A DNA stretch of 64,000 bases from Serratia silvae (GCF_023282985.1 NZ_JAGQDC010000009.1:119535-183534); one strand, 5' to 3'. Positions 38,004-48,840 are shown, numbered from the stretch's first letter. Program-made: numbers and translations. The notes: generated from the letters alone by a model not told the origin.

Positions 38004-38156
38004 ATTTTTCACCACCTCAAGTCTGGATAACCATAATAAACAACCGTTACGCCAACGAATTGACCAGAATCACGCAAATCACACTCTTTATCGCGTTTTT
38101 GTGCCAAATCCGCTACTTTAAGCGGGCAGTCTACCTACCCAGAGTTAAGGAATTTT

Positions 38157-39074
38157 ATGCGCAACCGTACCCTGGCCGATCTTGATCGCGTCTTGGCATT
38201 AGGTGGTGGTCATGGTCTTGGCCGTGTGATGTCTTCGCTGTCGTCGTTGGGTTCTCGCCTGACCGGCATTGTCACCACTACCGATAACGGCGGTTCTACC
38301 GGCCGTATCCGCCGTTCTGAAGGCGGTATTGCCTGGGGTGACACCCGTAATTGCCTCAATCAGCTGATTACCGAGCCTAGCGTCGCCTCGGCGATGTTTG
38401 AATACCGTTTTAGCGGCAACGGGGAACTGGCGGGGCATAACCTGGGGAATCTGATGCTGAAAGCCTTGGATCACCTGAGCGTGCGCCCGCTGGAGGCGAT
38501 CAATCTGGTTCGTAGTCTGCTAAAGATCGACGCGGCGCTGATCCCGATGTCGGAACAGCCGGTCGATCTGATGGCCCACGATCATGAAGGGCACCAGGTC
38601 TACGGTGAAGTCAATATCGATCAACTGAGGATCATGCCGCAAGAGCTGATGCTCTCCCCGCCGGTACACGCCACCCGCGAAGCGGTTGAGGCAATCGCGC
38701 AGGCCGATCTGATCCTGATCGGGCCAGGCAGTTTTCTTACCAGCCTGATGCCACTGTTGCTGCTTGGGGATCTGACTCAGGCCCTGCGCCGCAGTAGCGC
38801 CAATATGGTGTATATCGGTAACCTGGGCCGCGAGTTGAGCGTCGCCGCAGCCGCATTGACGCTGCAAGACAAACTGGCGCTGATGGAAGAGAAGATCGGC
38901 CGTAAAATGATTGACGCCGTGATCGTTGGCCCGGCGGTGGATACCAGCGCCATGCAGGATCGCATTGTGGTGCAACAACCGCTGGAAGCCAGCGATATCC
39001 CGTATCGCCACGATCGCCAACTATTACGCCAGGCGCTGGATACCGCGTTAGTGCAGCTAGCTAGCCGCGGTTAA
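38157..39074 (+). CDS. ybhK: YvcK/YbhK family gluconeogenesis-factor-like protein
   Basis: A 305-residue CofD/YvcK-family protein. The N-terminal [28 protein letters not shown] and the later [16 protein letters not shown] are the nucleotide-sugar binding segments of the family. Relatives bind UDP-sugars and are needed for cell shape or gluconeogenic growth in Bacillus; the E. coli role is unclear. AAGGA precedes the ATG. Divergent from moaA, as in E. coli. Its stop overlaps the VF530 gene's stop by four bases. Confidence 0.9.
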   Translation: MRNRTLADLDRVLALGGGHGLGRVMSSLSSLGSRLTGIVTTTDNGGSTGRIRRSEGGIAWGDTRNCLNQLITEPSVASAMFEYRFSGNGELAGHNLGNLMLKALDHLSVRPLEAINLVRSLLKIDAALIPMSEQPVDLMAHDHEGHQVYGEVNIDQLRIMPQELMLSPPVHATREAVEAIAQADLILIGPGSFLTSLMPLLLLGDLTQALRRSSANMVYIGNLGRELSVAAAALTLQDKLALMEEKIGRKMIDAVIVGPAVDTSAMQDRIVVQQPLEASDIPYRHDRQLLRQALDTALVQLASRG

Positions 39075-39316
39075 TCTTGACCCCGGAGCCAAGGATTATC
39101 GCTAACGCTGTCGATGTAGAGATCTTCCACCTGCTTGCGTGCCCACGGGGTGCGGCGCAAGAACTTGAGGCTGGATTTGATGCTCGGATCGCTGCTGAAG
39201 CAGTTGATGCGAATACGCTCTGCCAGCCCGTTCCAGCCATATTGGGCTACCAGCTTGTTCAGCAGTTGCTCCAGCGTAATGCCGTGTAACGGGTCTTTGG
39301 ATGGGGTTGCGGTCAT
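39071..39316 (-). CDS. VF530 family DNA-binding protein (DUF2132)
   Basis: An 81-residue small basic protein: [28 protein letters not shown], then [22 protein letters not shown], the VF530/DUF2132 pattern with predicted helical DNA-binding fold. The start at 39316 is chosen over a longer in-frame option. Positioned between ybhK and uvrB on the uvrB strand. Function not established. Confidence 0.85.
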   Translation of the reverse strand: MTATPSKDPLHGITLEQLLNKLVAQYGWNGLAERIRINCFSSDPSIKSSLKFLRRTPWARKQVEDLYIDSVSDNPWLRGQD

Positions 39317-39418
39317 GGCGGCTACTCGTCTCAATACTTGGGGCGCACACCTTAATCAGCAAATGGGCGTACGGCAAGAAAATTTACCGGGGCGTGCATA
39401 CCACACCCCTTGGGTTCA

Positions 39419-41431
39419 TTATGATAGCGCGATAAATTGCTCGCGCAGCTGGTGGATTTCATCACGCACCGCAGCGGCCTGCTCGAACTCCAGATTCTGT
39501 GCATGAGAATACATCTGTGCCTCCAACGCCTGGATTTTTTGCTCCAGCGCTTTGGGGGTGAGCAGTTGGTATTGCGCCGCACTCTCTGCCGCTTTGCCCT
39601 TCCCTTTGTGCTTGCCACGGCTGCTTGGTTGCCCAAGCTGTAGAATATCCGAAACCTTCTTGTTCAGGCCCTGAGGCACGATACCGTTGGCTTCGTTATG
39701 CGCCTGTTGCTTGGCGCGGCGGCGTTCCGTTTCGCCTATCGCCTTGGCCATGGAATCGGTGATCCTGTCGCCATACAGGATCGCCTTGCCGTTGAGGTTA
39801 CGCGCCGCTCGGCCAATGGTTTGGATCAGTGAGCGCTCAGAACGCAGGAAGCCTTCTTTGTCTGCGTCCAGGATCGCCACCAGCGACACCTCAGGCATAT
39901 CCAAACCTTCCCTTAACAGGTTGATGCCCACCAACACGTCAAACTCGCCAAGGCGCAAATCACGGATGATTTCGACACGTTCTACCGTATCGATGTCCGA
40001 GTGCAGATAACGCACCCGCTCACCGTGCTCTTCCAGGTATTCCGTCAAGTCTTCTGCCATGCGCTTGGTCAGTGTGGTGACCAGTACGCGCTCGTTGATG
40101 GCAACGCGCTTGCGGATCTCGGAAAGCAGATCGTCCACCTGAGTAGTCACCGGGCGCACTTCGACGATCGGATCCAGCAGGCCGGTTGGGCGCACCACCT
40201 GATCGATAATATCGCTGCCGGATTTCTCCAGCTCGTATTTGCCCGGCGTGGCGGACACATAGATTGTCTGCGGTGCCGCAGCGGCAAACTCTTCAAAACG
40301 CATCGGCCGGTTATCCAGCGCCGAAGGCAGACGGAAACCGTACTCTACCAGCGTCTCTTTACGTGAGCGGTCGCCTTTGAACATGCCGCCGATCTGCGGG
40401 ATGGTGACGTGGGATTCATCCACCACCAGCAATCCGTCTGCAGGCAGGTAGTCGAACAGGGTTGGCGGTGGTTCACCCTCACCGCGCCCGGAAAGATAGC
40501 GTGAGTAGTTCTCGATACCGGAGCAGTAACCCAACTCGTTCATCATCTCCAGATCGAACTGGGTACGCTGCGTCAGCCGCTGTTCTTCCAACAGCTTGTT
40601 GTTTTCCAGCAGCACTTTGCGCCGCTGAGCCAGTTCCACCTTGATCTCCTCCATTGCCTGCACGATACGTTCGCGCGGGGTGACGTAGTGAGATTTGGGA
40701 TAGATGGTAAAACGTGGCACCACCTGCTCAATCTGGCCGGTTAGCGGATCGAACAGCGACAGGCGTTCAACCTCTTCGTCGAACAGCTCAACGCGCAGCG
40801 CCAGCTCGTCCGATTCCGCCGGGAAAATGTCGATCACTTCGCCACGCACGCGGAAGGTGGCACGCTGGAAGGCCTGATCGTTACGGGTATATTGCAGCTC
40901 GGCCAGACGGCGCAGGATCGAACGCTGGTCGATGATCATGCCCTTGGTCAGGTGCAGCATCATTTTCAGGTACAGATCCGGATCGCCCAGACCGTAGATC
41001 GCGGAAACCGAAGCCACTACTATCACATCGCGCCGCTCAAGCAGCGCTTTGGTGGCCGACAGGCGCATCTGCTCGATATGTTCGTTGACCGAGGCATCTT
41101 TCTCGATAAAGGTATCGGAGCTTGGCACATAGGCTTCTGGCTGGTAGTAATCGTAGTAGGAGACAAAATATTCTACCGCATTCTCGGGAAAGAACTCTTT
41201 CATCTCGCCATACAGCTGCGCCGCCAGGGTTTTGTTAGGCGCCAGCACCATGGTGGGCCGGTTGAGATCGGCGATCACATTGGCGATGGTAAAGGTTTTA
41301 CCCGAGCCGGTAACCCCCAGCAGCGTTTGATGCGCCAGGCCGTCTTTCAGGCCCTCTTCCAGCTTTTGGATGGCTTGCGGCTGATCGCCGGCCGGTTTGA
41401 ATTCGGAATGCAGTTTGAATTTTTTGCTCAT
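39419..41431 (-). CDS. uvrB: UvrABC excinuclease subunit B
   Basis: A 670-residue DNA-repair helicase-like subunit that loads at damage with UvrA and recruits UvrC. Motifs in order: Walker [11 protein letters not shown], the beta-hairpin region [21 protein letters not shown] that grips DNA, DESHVT, the C-terminal helicase motifs (QTIGRAARN) and a UVR domain at the end ([15 protein letters not shown]). SOS-regulated through the LexA box upstream. Monocistronic. Confidence 0.97.
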   Translation of the reverse strand: MSKKFKLHSEFKPAGDQPQAIQKLEEGLKDGLAHQTLLGVTGSGKTFTIANVIADLNRPTMVLAPNKTLAAQLYGEMKEFFPENAVEYFVSYYDYYQPEAYVPSSDTFIEKDASVNEHIEQMRLSATKALLERRDVIVVASVSAIYGLGDPDLYLKMMLHLTKGMIIDQRSILRRLAELQYTRNDQAFQRATFRVRGEVIDIFPAESDELALRVELFDEEVERLSLFDPLTGQIEQVVPRFTIYPKSHYVTPRERIVQAMEEIKVELAQRRKVLLENNKLLEEQRLTQRTQFDLEMMNELGYCSGIENYSRYLSGRGEGEPPPTLFDYLPADGLLVVDESHVTIPQIGGMFKGDRSRKETLVEYGFRLPSALDNRPMRFEEFAAAAPQTIYVSATPGKYELEKSGSDIIDQVVRPTGLLDPIVEVRPVTTQVDDLLSEIRKRVAINERVLVTTLTKRMAEDLTEYLEEHGERVRYLHSDIDTVERVEIIRDLRLGEFDVLVGINLLREGLDMPEVSLVAILDADKEGFLRSERSLIQTIGRAARNLNGKAILYGDRITDSMAKAIGETERRRAKQQAHNEANGIVPQGLNKKVSDILQLGQPSSRGKHKGKGKAAESAAQYQLLTPKALEQKIQALEAQMYSHAQNLEFEQAAAVRDEIHQLREQFIALS

Positions 41432-41516
41432 ATCTCCATCATCTTTCAGGTTTGCGGCCAGACGGTAGCGGGCTAATTATGGAAAGACCGGAAGATTTCC
41501 GCCAGTACACATGATA

Positions 41517-41532
41517 CTGGATATAAAACCAG
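41517..41532. promoter_or_regulatory. LexA (SOS) box of uvrB
   Basis: CTGG-ATATAAAA-CCAG satisfies the CTG-N10-CAG core of LexA sites; read on the uvrB strand it is CTGGTTTTATATCCAG, close to the E. coli uvrB box. It lies 86 bases upstream of the uvrB start. Confidence 0.82.
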
Positions 41533-41590
41533 CTTCAAGCTGATTTACGCTATACCCGTCCGTTAACGGGGCACGAGCGCACCGACAAGG

Positions 41591-41618
41591 TGACAATACT
41601 ATGGCATTTTTATTGTCA
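41591..41618. repeat. 8-bp inverted repeat in the uvrB upstream region
   Basis: TGACAATA and TATTGTCA are perfect inverted arms separated by 12 bases. Operator-like in form; no protein can be assigned. A near DnaA-box TTATCCCCA follows at 41627-41635. Confidence 0.35.
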
Positions 41619-41820
41619 ATCACCTGTTATCCCCAGATTGCGTCACGAATTAACTTTTGGCTGACATTGTGCTGAAAAACCACCCATCTGCACGTTAACG
41701 ATATCCGTTGGCTTGATTTTAATTAACTTATTGATATTAAGTATTTTTAATAAAAAGACGAGAATGCGGACAACCTGCACACAACCCGCGCCCGCTCTCT
41801 GTTCACACCGCTTTTCTAAG

Positions 41821-41858
41821 TATAATGCACAAGGTTATCCACAGGAATAGTGGATAAC
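41821..41858. promoter_or_regulatory. TATAAT box followed by an inverted pair of DnaA-box-like sequences
   Basis: A consensus TATAAT (41821-41826) is followed by GTTATCCAC-7 bases-GTGGATAAC (41834-41842 and 41850-41858), a perfect 9-bp inverted repeat. The left arm contains the consensus DnaA box TTATCCACA (41835-41843); the right arm gives TTATCCACT on the other strand. Repression of a short transcript by DnaA, or a simple hairpin, are both possible. Confidence 0.4.
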
Positions 41859-42493
41859 TCTCACTACCCCATGGGGGGCGGGAGTTGCGGAAAGAACAGT
41901 TTTCCCAATGAAACGTCAGCGGAGCCGGTTTTTTAGTTATTTTTTTACAATAATTCTGCTTTGGTTATGCCGATTAATGCTAAAAGCCGTGATAACGAAA
42001 ACGCTCTTTTAGCTATTTTGCTTTACAAGGGTTGCAAGTTGCGGCAACGACCTTTATTACCTGCACCAACAGCTTGCCCTGCCGCACGGTAACGGTGCAA
42101 AAAACGCCCAAGTTAACTTTATTGCCCTGATAAAGCCCCCTACGCACTAGGCCTAAATCAGTTAACAAAACAATAACAAACTCCTTTTTTGTTGCGCAAC
42201 GCCTGCTGGCCTGGGAATTGCATTCCTTGTTCGGGGGCGTTATCTGCGTGAAGAACCGGCAAATCTGGTTAAAACCGGCCGGAGCCAACTCGGCTATCTT
42301 CGGCGAAAAAGCACATTGCATATCCAAAAGCCCCCCTAGAGCCGCAAAACGACCGGTAGCGGCCATTTTCCAATTTTTTAGCCTGAGCCTCGATTAGAGT
42401 AATCAGCACAGCATTTGCCACACCCGGGAGAGACACCGCTTGCTGCGGTCAACGTTATCCATACGTGAATATCGGTCTTGGAGGAGATGCCAA

Positions 42494-43204
42494 ATGTTAA
42501 GCTTACGGGCGGTAAACCAATATTATGGGCAACAGCATACGCTGTGGGATGTCAGCCTTGAATTGCCTCGTGGGCAATGTACCTTGTTGCTTGGCCGCAA
42601 TGGGGTGGGTAAAACCACGCTGATCAATTGCATCATGGGACACCTGCCGATCGTCAGCGGCAGTATTACCTGGCAGCTGGCAGATGAGCCACCACAGAAC
42701 CTGCTACCCCAGCCGGTAGAAAACCGGGCGTTACTGGGCATTGGTTACGTGCCACAAGGGCGGCAAATATTTTCCCAGCTGAGCGTAGAAGAGAACCTGC
42801 AAGTGGCCCTGCTAGCCGGGCGTGACAAGGCACGCCGTATTCCCCCCATCATTTACAGCCTGTTCCCACGGTTGCAGGCGATGCGCATGCACCGGGCGGG
42901 CGATCTGTGCCAAAGTGAGCAACAGCAGTTGGCGATAGGCCGTGCATTGGTGCTGGAACCGGAACTGCTGATCCTCGATGAGCCAACCGCCGGGATGTCG
43001 CCTTCACTGGCGACGGGGATCGGCCAGATGCTGCGTAAGATGAATCAGGAGTTGGGGATGACCATTTTGCTGGTTGAGCACCAACTCCCTTTTGCCCGTC
43101 ATCTGGCAGACCGCTTCTGTCTGATGGATAAAGGCCGTAACGTGGCCAATGGCACGCTGGGGCAGTTGGATGAGGGATTGATTGATACCTATCTGACGGT
43201 GTGA
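42494..43204 (+). CDS. Orphan UrtE-like ABC transporter ATP-binding protein, degenerate signature
   Basis: A 236-residue ATPase closest in pattern to UrtE/LivF-type subunits (NQYYGQQHTLWDVSL, GRNGVGKTT, GYVPQGRQIF). Walker A (34-41), the Q-loop, Walker B (158-163) and H-loop H196 are intact. The ABC signature, normally LSGGQ, reads LCQSE at 138-142 inside an otherwise normal GDL.....QQQLAIGRAL. No permease or binding-protein gene adjoins it, although UrtE works with UrtABCD. GAGGAG precedes the ATG. Either a decaying remnant or a repurposed ATPase. Confidence 0.75.
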   Translation: MLSLRAVNQYYGQQHTLWDVSLELPRGQCTLLLGRNGVGKTTLINCIMGHLPIVSGSITWQLADEPPQNLLPQPVENRALLGIGYVPQGRQIFSQLSVEENLQVALLAGRDKARRIPPIIYSLFPRLQAMRMHRAGDLCQSEQQQLAIGRALVLEPELLILDEPTAGMSPSLATGIGQMLRKMNQELGMTILLVEHQLPFARHLADRFCLMDKGRNVANGTLGQLDEGLIDTYLTV

Positions 43205-43230
43205 ATCTGGCCCTTCCGTGGGCCATCAGG

Positions 43231-43911
43231 TCAAGGGTTCAGTCTGGTTAAATCGAGGTACTGCCCCAATGCCTGCTGCTCAACCTGTGGTAAATGCGGG
43301 ATCTCACCCAATAGGGGCGCGGGCAATAGGCGGCTAAGGGTAGCAAGGTACTCTTGATGGCGTTTTCCTGGCGCGGTAACGTCATTGGCGATCCAGCCTG
43401 CCATAGTCAGGCCTGACTGTTGGATCGCCAGCGCAGTCAACAGAGCATGATTGATGCAGCCCAGCTTAATGCCTACTACCAGGATCACCGGCAGTTGCTC
43501 CTGCTGTACCCAGTCGGCAAAGGTGTCATGCTCAGAAAGCGGGGTGAACCAACCGCCTGCCCCCTCCACCAACAGCCAATCTGCTTGCTGTTCAAGATGG
43601 CGTAAACCGGCGGAAAGCCGCGCCAACGAGATAGGTCGCCCTTCGGCCTGGCTGACAATATGCGGCGAGGTCGGTTCGGCAAAGGTGTAAGGGTTCACTA
43701 CGGCGTAATCCAGCGCTACGCTGCTGTTTCTCTGCAACGCCAACGCATCGCCGTTACGTAACCCTTTATCGGTCATCTCACTACCTGACGCTACCGGTTT
43801 ATAGCCAGCACATACCCATCCTGCCGCACAGGCGGCCTGTAGCAGGGCACTACTGGCCACGGTTTTGCCCACTTCGGTGTCAGTTCCGGTAACGAACCAG
43901 CGCTTAATCAC
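43231..43911 (-). CDS. bioD: Dethiobiotin synthetase
   Basis: A 226-residue P-loop carboxylase-like enzyme that closes the ureido ring of 7,8-diaminopelargonate using CO2 and ATP. The Walker A motif is GTDTEVGKTVAS (residues 8-19); VEGAGGWFTPL is the second conserved motif. It is last in the bioBFCD operon and overlaps bioC by eight bases. Confidence 0.95.
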   Translation of the reverse strand: MIKRWFVTGTDTEVGKTVASSALLQAACAAGWVCAGYKPVASGSEMTDKGLRNGDALALQRNSSVALDYAVVNPYTFAEPTSPHIVSQAEGRPISLARLSAGLRHLEQQADWLLVEGAGGWFTPLSEHDTFADWVQQEQLPVILVVGIKLGCINHALLTALAIQQSGLTMAGWIANDVTAPGKRHQEYLATLSRLLPAPLLGEIPHLPQVEQQALGQYLDLTRLNP

Positions 43912-44671
43912 GATAAATCACTCCATAAACCAGATGATAACTGAGAGGAAACTGCCCATCCCGACAAGGGTAGGCTGCCTGCAACGCGGCTAGCCGCTGG
44001 CGGGAAAGCAGGCCGGTTTCACGCCCTTGATGCAGGTGAGTCGCGCCTATGCCCTTTAGCGATCGCATCAGCGTCATCACGTCGGGATAACTGAGCGTTT
44101 GCCAATCGACCGTAAGCTGGTGCCGATAGGGATGACAGGCGGCGGCGATGTTAGCTGGCGGCAGGAAGTCATTAACATGACGCTCGCCATCCACCTGCTG
44201 CCAGGCGTCACCTAACTCGTGCAAAGCCCCTTGAGCCAAAGTAGAAAACAGGATCAGTCCACCGGGCCGCGTCACCCGATACAACTCAGCCAGCGCCAGA
44301 GGCAGATCGCTGCACCACTGCACCACCAGGCTGCTAAAACAGATATCCACCGAGGCGGTCGGCAAAGGGATGTGCTCGATATCCCCCAACAGATAGCGAT
44401 CCGCCGCTTGCTGCTGACGGGCAAATGCCAGCATGCCTGGTGCCAGATCCAGCGCGCTGACCTGCTTACCCAGCTCACGCCAACGACGGCTAAAATAGCC
44501 CGTGCCGCACCCGGCATCCAATACCTGTTGGCCAGGATGAGACAGCCCCATCCCCAGTAAGCGTTCACCAACCTCCCGTTGCAGCACCGCTGCGGTATCG
44601 TAGCTCGCCGCTGCCCGGCTGAAGGCCGCCGCCACCGCCTGCTTGTTCACTGTCTCAATGGCAGACGTCAT
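43904..44671 (-). CDS. bioC: Malonyl-ACP O-methyltransferase
   Basis: A 255-residue SAM-dependent methyltransferase that starts the pimeloyl moiety by methylating malonyl-ACP. The SAM site [14 protein letters not shown] lies near residue 56 and [19 protein letters not shown] is a typical post-motif. Overlaps bioF by 17 bases. Confidence 0.94.
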   Translation of the reverse strand: MTSAIETVNKQAVAAAFSRAAASYDTAAVLQREVGERLLGMGLSHPGQQVLDAGCGTGYFSRRWRELGKQVSALDLAPGMLAFARQQQAADRYLLGDIEHIPLPTASVDICFSSLVVQWCSDLPLALAELYRVTRPGGLILFSTLAQGALHELGDAWQQVDGERHVNDFLPPANIAAACHPYRHQLTVDWQTLSYPDVMTLMRSLKGIGATHLHQGRETGLLSRQRLAALQAAYPCRDGQFPLSYHLVYGVIYRD

Positions 44672-45806
44672 GCAATACCTCCAGCAAGCGATCGATATCC
44701 TGTGGCTGGTGTGCCGCAGTGAGCGTAATGCGTAACCGCGCCCCCCCTGGTGGCACCGTCGGCGGACGGATGGCGCTGACCCACAATCCCTGCTCTCGCA
44801 GGCGCTGCGCCAAATCCAGCGCCCGTTGGTTATCCCCCACCAACAACGGTTGGATAGCGGTATCCGATGCGCTTAACGTTAACGGCAGACTCGCTACTCC
44901 AGCACGAAAATACTGGATGCGTTTTTGCAACTGCTCACGTAGCTCATCCCCTTGCTGAATACAGCCTAACGCCGCCTGCAAGGCACAGGCTTGGGCTGGC
45001 GGCATCGCGGTGCTGTAAATCAGATGGCGAGCGAATTGCAGCAAATATTCAGCCAATGGTTCATCGCAAAGGATCGCCGCGCCGCTGACACCGAATGCCT
45101 TGCCAAAGGTCACGACCAGCATCTCCGGGCGCACCCCTTGCTGCCAACAACTGCCGCGCCCTTGATCGCCACGCACACCAATACCGTGTGCATCATCTAC
45201 CATCAGCCAGGCACCTGCCTGCTGCGTCAACCGATGTAGTTCGGCCAGCGGTGCGCTATCGCCGTCCATGCTGAACACCCCTTCGGTGATCGCTAACTGT
45301 TGGCCTGCACACGCTTTCTGCAGCAAGGTAGCTAATGCCTGGGGCTGGTTATGCCGAAAGCGCCGCAGTTGTGCCGGTGAGTGAGTGGCCGCTTCCAATA
45401 TAGAGGCGTGGCTAAGCTTATCCGCCAGAATGCGATCGTCGGCCTGCATCAGGGCGGCCAACAATGCCTGATTAGCCGCATAGCCGGAGATAAACAGCAA
45501 CGCACGCGGGTAGCCGAGCCACTCTGCCAGTTGCTGCTCCAGCTCATGATGAGCATGGCAAAAACCGGTAACGTGGCCAGAACCGCCGCTGCCAACACCG
45601 AAGCGCTGCGCCCCCTGCTGCCAGGCGGTGATCACCTCAGGATGTTGGCTCAGGCCCAGATAGTCGTTGCCGGAAAAATTCACATAGCGCTGGCCGTCGA
45701 GTTGCAGATACCGGCCATTACCACCTTGATTCACCTGCCGCTGACGATAAGCAGCGGCCCCGCGCCGCTCCTCCAACGCCTGTTCGATCCGTTGCTGCCA
45801 GCCCAT
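44655..45806 (-). CDS. bioF: 8-amino-7-oxononanoate synthase
   Basis: A 383-residue PLP enzyme condensing pimeloyl-ACP with alanine. The PLP lysine is K236 in [12 protein letters not shown]; the DDAHGIG motif at 204-210 and [10 protein letters not shown] near 73 fit the oxoamine synthase family. Its ATG shares one base with the bioB stop (TAATG), indicating coupling. Confidence 0.96.
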   Translation of the reverse strand: MGWQQRIEQALEERRGAAAYRQRQVNQGGNGRYLQLDGQRYVNFSGNDYLGLSQHPEVITAWQQGAQRFGVGSGGSGHVTGFCHAHHELEQQLAEWLGYPRALLFISGYAANQALLAALMQADDRILADKLSHASILEAATHSPAQLRRFRHNQPQALATLLQKACAGQQLAITEGVFSMDGDSAPLAELHRLTQQAGAWLMVDDAHGIGVRGDQGRGSCWQQGVRPEMLVVTFGKAFGVSGAAILCDEPLAEYLLQFARHLIYSTAMPPAQACALQAALGCIQQGDELREQLQKRIQYFRAGVASLPLTLSASDTAIQPLLVGDNQRALDLAQRLREQGLWVSAIRPPTVPPGGARLRITLTAAHQPQDIDRLLEVLHDVCH

Positions 45807-46843
45807 TACAGCGCCGCGTTGTAGAATTCAACGGTATCGGCGTGCAACAACTGCTCGGTCAGCACTTGCTGCTGTTGATTGTCACCCTGTTCGGTGGCGG
45901 TTTGCTGCGGATTCAGGCCCAGCTTGCGGAACAGTTGCAGATCCTTATCCTCTTCCGGGTTGGGTGTAGTCAGCAATTTACAGCCATAGAAGATGGAGTT
46001 GGCACCGGCCATAAAGCACATCGCCTGAGTCTGCTCACTCATCTGTTCACGGCCTGCCGACAAGCGGACATAGGACGTTGGCATCATGATGCGGGCAATG
46101 GCAATGGTGCGGATGAAGTCGAACGGATCGACGTCCTCATTATCGGCCAGCGGCGTGCCTTTCACCTTCACCAGCATATTGATCGGCACGCTCTCCGGCG
46201 GCTTGGGCAGATTGGCCAGTTGCACCAGCAGTCCAGCGCGGTCACGCACCGTTTCGCCTAACCCGACAATCCCACCAGAGCAAACTTTGATCCCAGCGTT
46301 ACGCACCTTATCCAAGGTATCCAGGCGCTCCTGATAGCTGCGGGTGGTGATGATGTTGCCGTAGAATTCCGGCGAGGTGTCCAGGTTATGGTTGTAATAA
46401 TCCAGCCCCGCTTCGGCCAGCCGTTCTGCCTGTGCGCCATCCAGCGTGCCCAGCGTCATGCAGGTTTCCATCCCCATCGCTTTGACGCCCTGCACCATCT
46501 GTTGCAAATAAGGCATATCGCGCTCATGTGGGTTTTTCCAGGCAGCCCCCATACAGAAACGGCTCGAACCAGCCGCTTTGGCCTTGCGCGCCGACTCCAG
46601 CACCTGTTCCACCTGCATCAGCCGTTCGGATTCCAAGCCGGTTTTATAGCGCGAACTTTGCGGACAGTACTTACAGTCTTCCGGGCAGGCACCGGTTTTG
46701 ATCGACAGCAACGTGCTAACCTGCACCTGCTGCGGATCAAAATGTTGGCGGTGAACGGTTTGTGCTTCGAACAGCAGTTCGAGTAAGGGTTTATCAAACA
46801 GGGCCTGGGCTTGCCCTACTGTCCAGTGAATGCGATCGGCCAT
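45806..46843 (-). CDS. bioB: Biotin synthase
   Basis: A 345-residue radical SAM enzyme inserting sulfur into dethiobiotin. The SAM-cluster cysteines are C53, C57 and C60 in [21 protein letters not shown] and the conserved arginine region near the end support BioB. GGAGAC precedes the ATG. First gene of bioBFCD, transcribed from the operator shared with bioA; a TATAAT on this strand (46893-46898) touches the operator edge. Confidence 0.97.
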   Translation of the reverse strand: MADRIHWTVGQAQALFDKPLLELLFEAQTVHRQHFDPQQVQVSTLLSIKTGACPEDCKYCPQSSRYKTGLESERLMQVEQVLESARKAKAAGSSRFCMGAAWKNPHERDMPYLQQMVQGVKAMGMETCMTLGTLDGAQAERLAEAGLDYYNHNLDTSPEFYGNIITTRSYQERLDTLDKVRNAGIKVCSGGIVGLGETVRDRAGLLVQLANLPKPPESVPINMLVKVKGTPLADNEDVDPFDFIRTIAIARIMMPTSYVRLSAGREQMSEQTQAMCFMAGANSIFYGCKLLTTPNPEEDKDLQLFRKLGLNPQQTATEQGDNQQQQVLTEQLLHADTVEFYNAAL

Positions 46844-46898
46844 TTACGGCGTCTCCAAAAGGGAAAAAAGTGTCGTCAGTGTAGAGTTTGCGATTATA

Positions 46899-46931
46899 CT
46901 GTCAACCATTCTATTAAAATTTGGTTTACAG
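46899..46931. promoter_or_regulatory. BirA (biotin) operator between bioB and bioA
   Basis: CTGTCAACC-15 bases-GGTTTACAG, a near-perfect inverted repeat matching the TTGTAAACC-N15-GGTTTACAA pattern bound by BirA-biotinyl-AMP. It ends three bases before the bioA ATG and controls both divergent transcripts. Confidence 0.88.
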
Positions 46932-46934
46932 TTA

Positions 46935-48209
46935 ATGTCTGTTTCTCCCTGCGATATTGAATTCGATCGACGCCATATCTGGCACCCTTACACCTCCATG
47001 ACTCAGCCCTTGCCTTGCTATCCGGTGGTGTCCGCCAGCGGCGTCGAGCTGCAACTGGACGATGGCCGCCTGCTGGTGGATGGCATGTCTTCCTGGTGGG
47101 CGGCGATCCACGGTTACAATCATCCGCAACTGAATCAAGCAGCCGTGCAACAGTTGGAGAAAATGTCGCACGTGATGTTCGGCGGCATCACTCATCCCGC
47201 CGCTATCGAACTGTGCCGCAAGCTGGTGGCAATGACACCGGAAGCCTTGCAGTGCGTATTCCTGGCTGATTCTGGTTCGGTAGCGGTCGAGGTGGCATTA
47301 AAGATGGCGCTGCAATATTGGCAAGCCCGTGGCGAACGGCGGCAGCGTATTCTGACCTTACGCCACGGCTATCATGGCGATACCTTTGGCGCGATGTCGG
47401 TCTGCGATCCAGACAACTCCATGCACAGTCTGTATCAGGGCTATTTGGCCACACACCTGTTTGCCACTGCGCCTCAGTGCCGCTTTGACCAGCCTTGGGA
47501 CGAACAGGACATTGCGCCGTTTGCCGATTTACTGGAGCAGCACGCCGGGGAAATAGCCGCCGTGATCCTGGAGCCGGTGGTGCAAGGAGCCGGTGGGATG
47601 CGTATCTATCATCCAACCTATCTGCAACGCGTGCGGGAGCTGTGCGATCGCCACCAGATCCTGCTGATTGCCGACGAGATCGCCACCGGTTTTGGCCGCA
47701 CCGGCAAACTGTTTGCCTGTGAACATGCCGACGTAGTGCCGGATATTCTTTGCCTGGGCAAAGCGCTGACCGGTGGCTATATGACCCTTTCCGCCACCCT
47801 GACCACACGCCAAATAGCAGAAACGATCAGTAACGGGGCCGCAGGCTGCTTTATGCATGGGCCAACCTTTATGGGCAACCCGTTGGCCTGTGCCGTCGCC
47901 TGCGCCAGCCTGAGCTTGTTGGAGGAAAATCACTGGCAACATCAGGTCGCCGCCATTGAAACACAGCTTAAACAGCAGCTCTTACCACTGATGTCATCAC
48001 CCAAGGTGGCCGATGTGCGGGTACTTGGGGCGATTGGCGTGGTGGAAATGCATCAGCCGGTGGATGTGGCGTTGCTGCAACGAGGATTTGTCGAACGCGG
48101 CGTGTGGATCCGGCCCTTCGGTAAACTGATCTACCTGATGCCGCCTTATATCATTACGCCAGGGCAGCTCACCCGGCTGACTGCGGCTATCGCCGCTGCG
48201 GTGGAGTAA
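46935..48209 (+). CDS. bioA: Adenosylmethionine-8-amino-7-oxononanoate aminotransferase
   Basis: A 424-residue class III aminotransferase making 7,8-diaminopelargonate with SAM as amino donor. The PLP lysine is K276 in [16 protein letters not shown] near residue 16 and [16 protein letters not shown] near 50 are BioA-specific. I place the start at 46935, directly after the operator, as in E. coli; the longer ORF would run through the operator. There is no strong ribosome site, as is usual for bioA. Confidence 0.95.
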   Translation: MSVSPCDIEFDRRHIWHPYTSMTQPLPCYPVVSASGVELQLDDGRLLVDGMSSWWAAIHGYNHPQLNQAAVQQLEKMSHVMFGGITHPAAIELCRKLVAMTPEALQCVFLADSGSVAVEVALKMALQYWQARGERRQRILTLRHGYHGDTFGAMSVCDPDNSMHSLYQGYLATHLFATAPQCRFDQPWDEQDIAPFADLLEQHAGEIAAVILEPVVQGAGGMRIYHPTYLQRVRELCDRHQILLIADEIATGFGRTGKLFACEHADVVPDILCLGKALTGGYMTLSATLTTRQIAETISNGAAGCFMHGPTFMGNPLACAVACASLSLLEENHWQHQVAAIETQLKQQLLPLMSSPKVADVRVLGAIGVVEMHQPVDVALLQRGFVERGVWIRPFGKLIYLMPPYIITPGQLTRLTAAIAAAVE

Positions 48210-48284
48210 CGGTTTTCAGGTTGTATTGTGGCGGTAAACCGATCTAGCTTAGGGGTTCGGTATTTTAGACAACTGGGAGTCATT

Positions 48285-48767
48285 ATGGCTTTTCGCTTGC
48301 ACAGCAACGATTTGCAAGACGGCGCAAAAATGCCTGAGCGGCAGGTATTTAACGGCATGGGCTACCACGGGGATAACCTCTCCCCTCATCTGGCCTGGGA
48401 AGATGCACCTGCAGGCACCAAGAGCTTTGCCATCACGGTTTACGATCCCGATGCCCCTACCGGCTCCGGCTGGTGGCACTGGGTGGTCGCCAATATCCCG
48501 GCAAACGTGCATGAACTGCCGCAAGGTGCAGGTTCCGACAAACCAGGGCTACCGGCAGGCTCAGTACAAACCCGGACCGATTTCGGAAAAGCCGGTTACG
48601 GTGGCGCGGCTCCGCCGCAGGGTGAAAGTCATCGTTATCAGTTCACCGTGCATGCGTTGGACGTAGAAAGCATTCCAGTGGATGCAGAGGCGAGCGGCGC
48701 AATGGTCGGTTTTAACATCCATTTCCATAGCCTTGGCAAAGCGACGCTATCTGTAAAATACAGCTGA
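48285..48767 (+). CDS. ybhB: YbhB, PEBP-family protein
   Basis: A 160-residue phosphatidylethanolamine-binding/Raf-kinase-inhibitor-like protein: SPHLAWEDAPAGTKSFAITVYDPDAP, GWWHWVVANIP and the GGAAPPQGESHRYQFTVHALD motif of the ligand pocket. The start at 48285 has CTGGGAG upstream. Follows bioA by 75 bases, as in E. coli, and ends at an intrinsic terminator. The ligand is unknown. Confidence 0.93.
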   Translation: MAFRLHSNDLQDGAKMPERQVFNGMGYHGDNLSPHLAWEDAPAGTKSFAITVYDPDAPTGSGWWHWVVANIPANVHELPQGAGSDKPGLPAGSVQTRTDFGKAGYGGAAPPQGESHRYQFTVHALDVESIPVDAEASGAMVGFNIHFHSLGKATLSVKYS

Positions 48768-48812
48768 GAAACGTTGATGGGCGCAGCATACAGCGCCATG
48801 TTCGCGGTTTCA

Positions 48813-48840
48813 GGGGCGAAGTACTTCGCCCCGATTTTTA
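48813..48840 (+). terminator. Intrinsic terminator of ybhB
   Basis: GGGGCGAA pairs perfectly with TTCGCCCC around a GTAC loop (a 20-bp palindrome), followed by GATTTTTA. Confidence 0.75.

Larger units (their letters stand above)
41533..42493. other. Long stretch without a supported gene between uvrB and the UrtE-like gene
   Basis: Nearly 1 kb. The left part holds the inverted repeats and TATAAT box listed separately and is AT-rich around 41700-41760 and 41930-41970. A minus-strand ORF at 42013-42366 could encode up to 117 residues, including a possible shorter product after AAAAAAGGAG, but resembles nothing I know. I find no remnants of other urea-transporter genes. The last 100 bases should contain the UrtE-like gene's promoter. 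Confidence 0.5.

Noticed and set aside
42013..42366. Minus-strand ORF of up to 117 codons in the uvrB-UrtE-like gap, with AAAAAAGGAG inside it
   Set aside because: No recognisable family, no good start codon behind the ribosome-like site, and located in a stretch with no other coding signals. Kept only as a possibility in the gap description.
46880..46931. Frameshifted N-terminal extension of BioA
   Set aside because: The in-frame upstream codons lie within the BirA operator and are not conserved in BioA.
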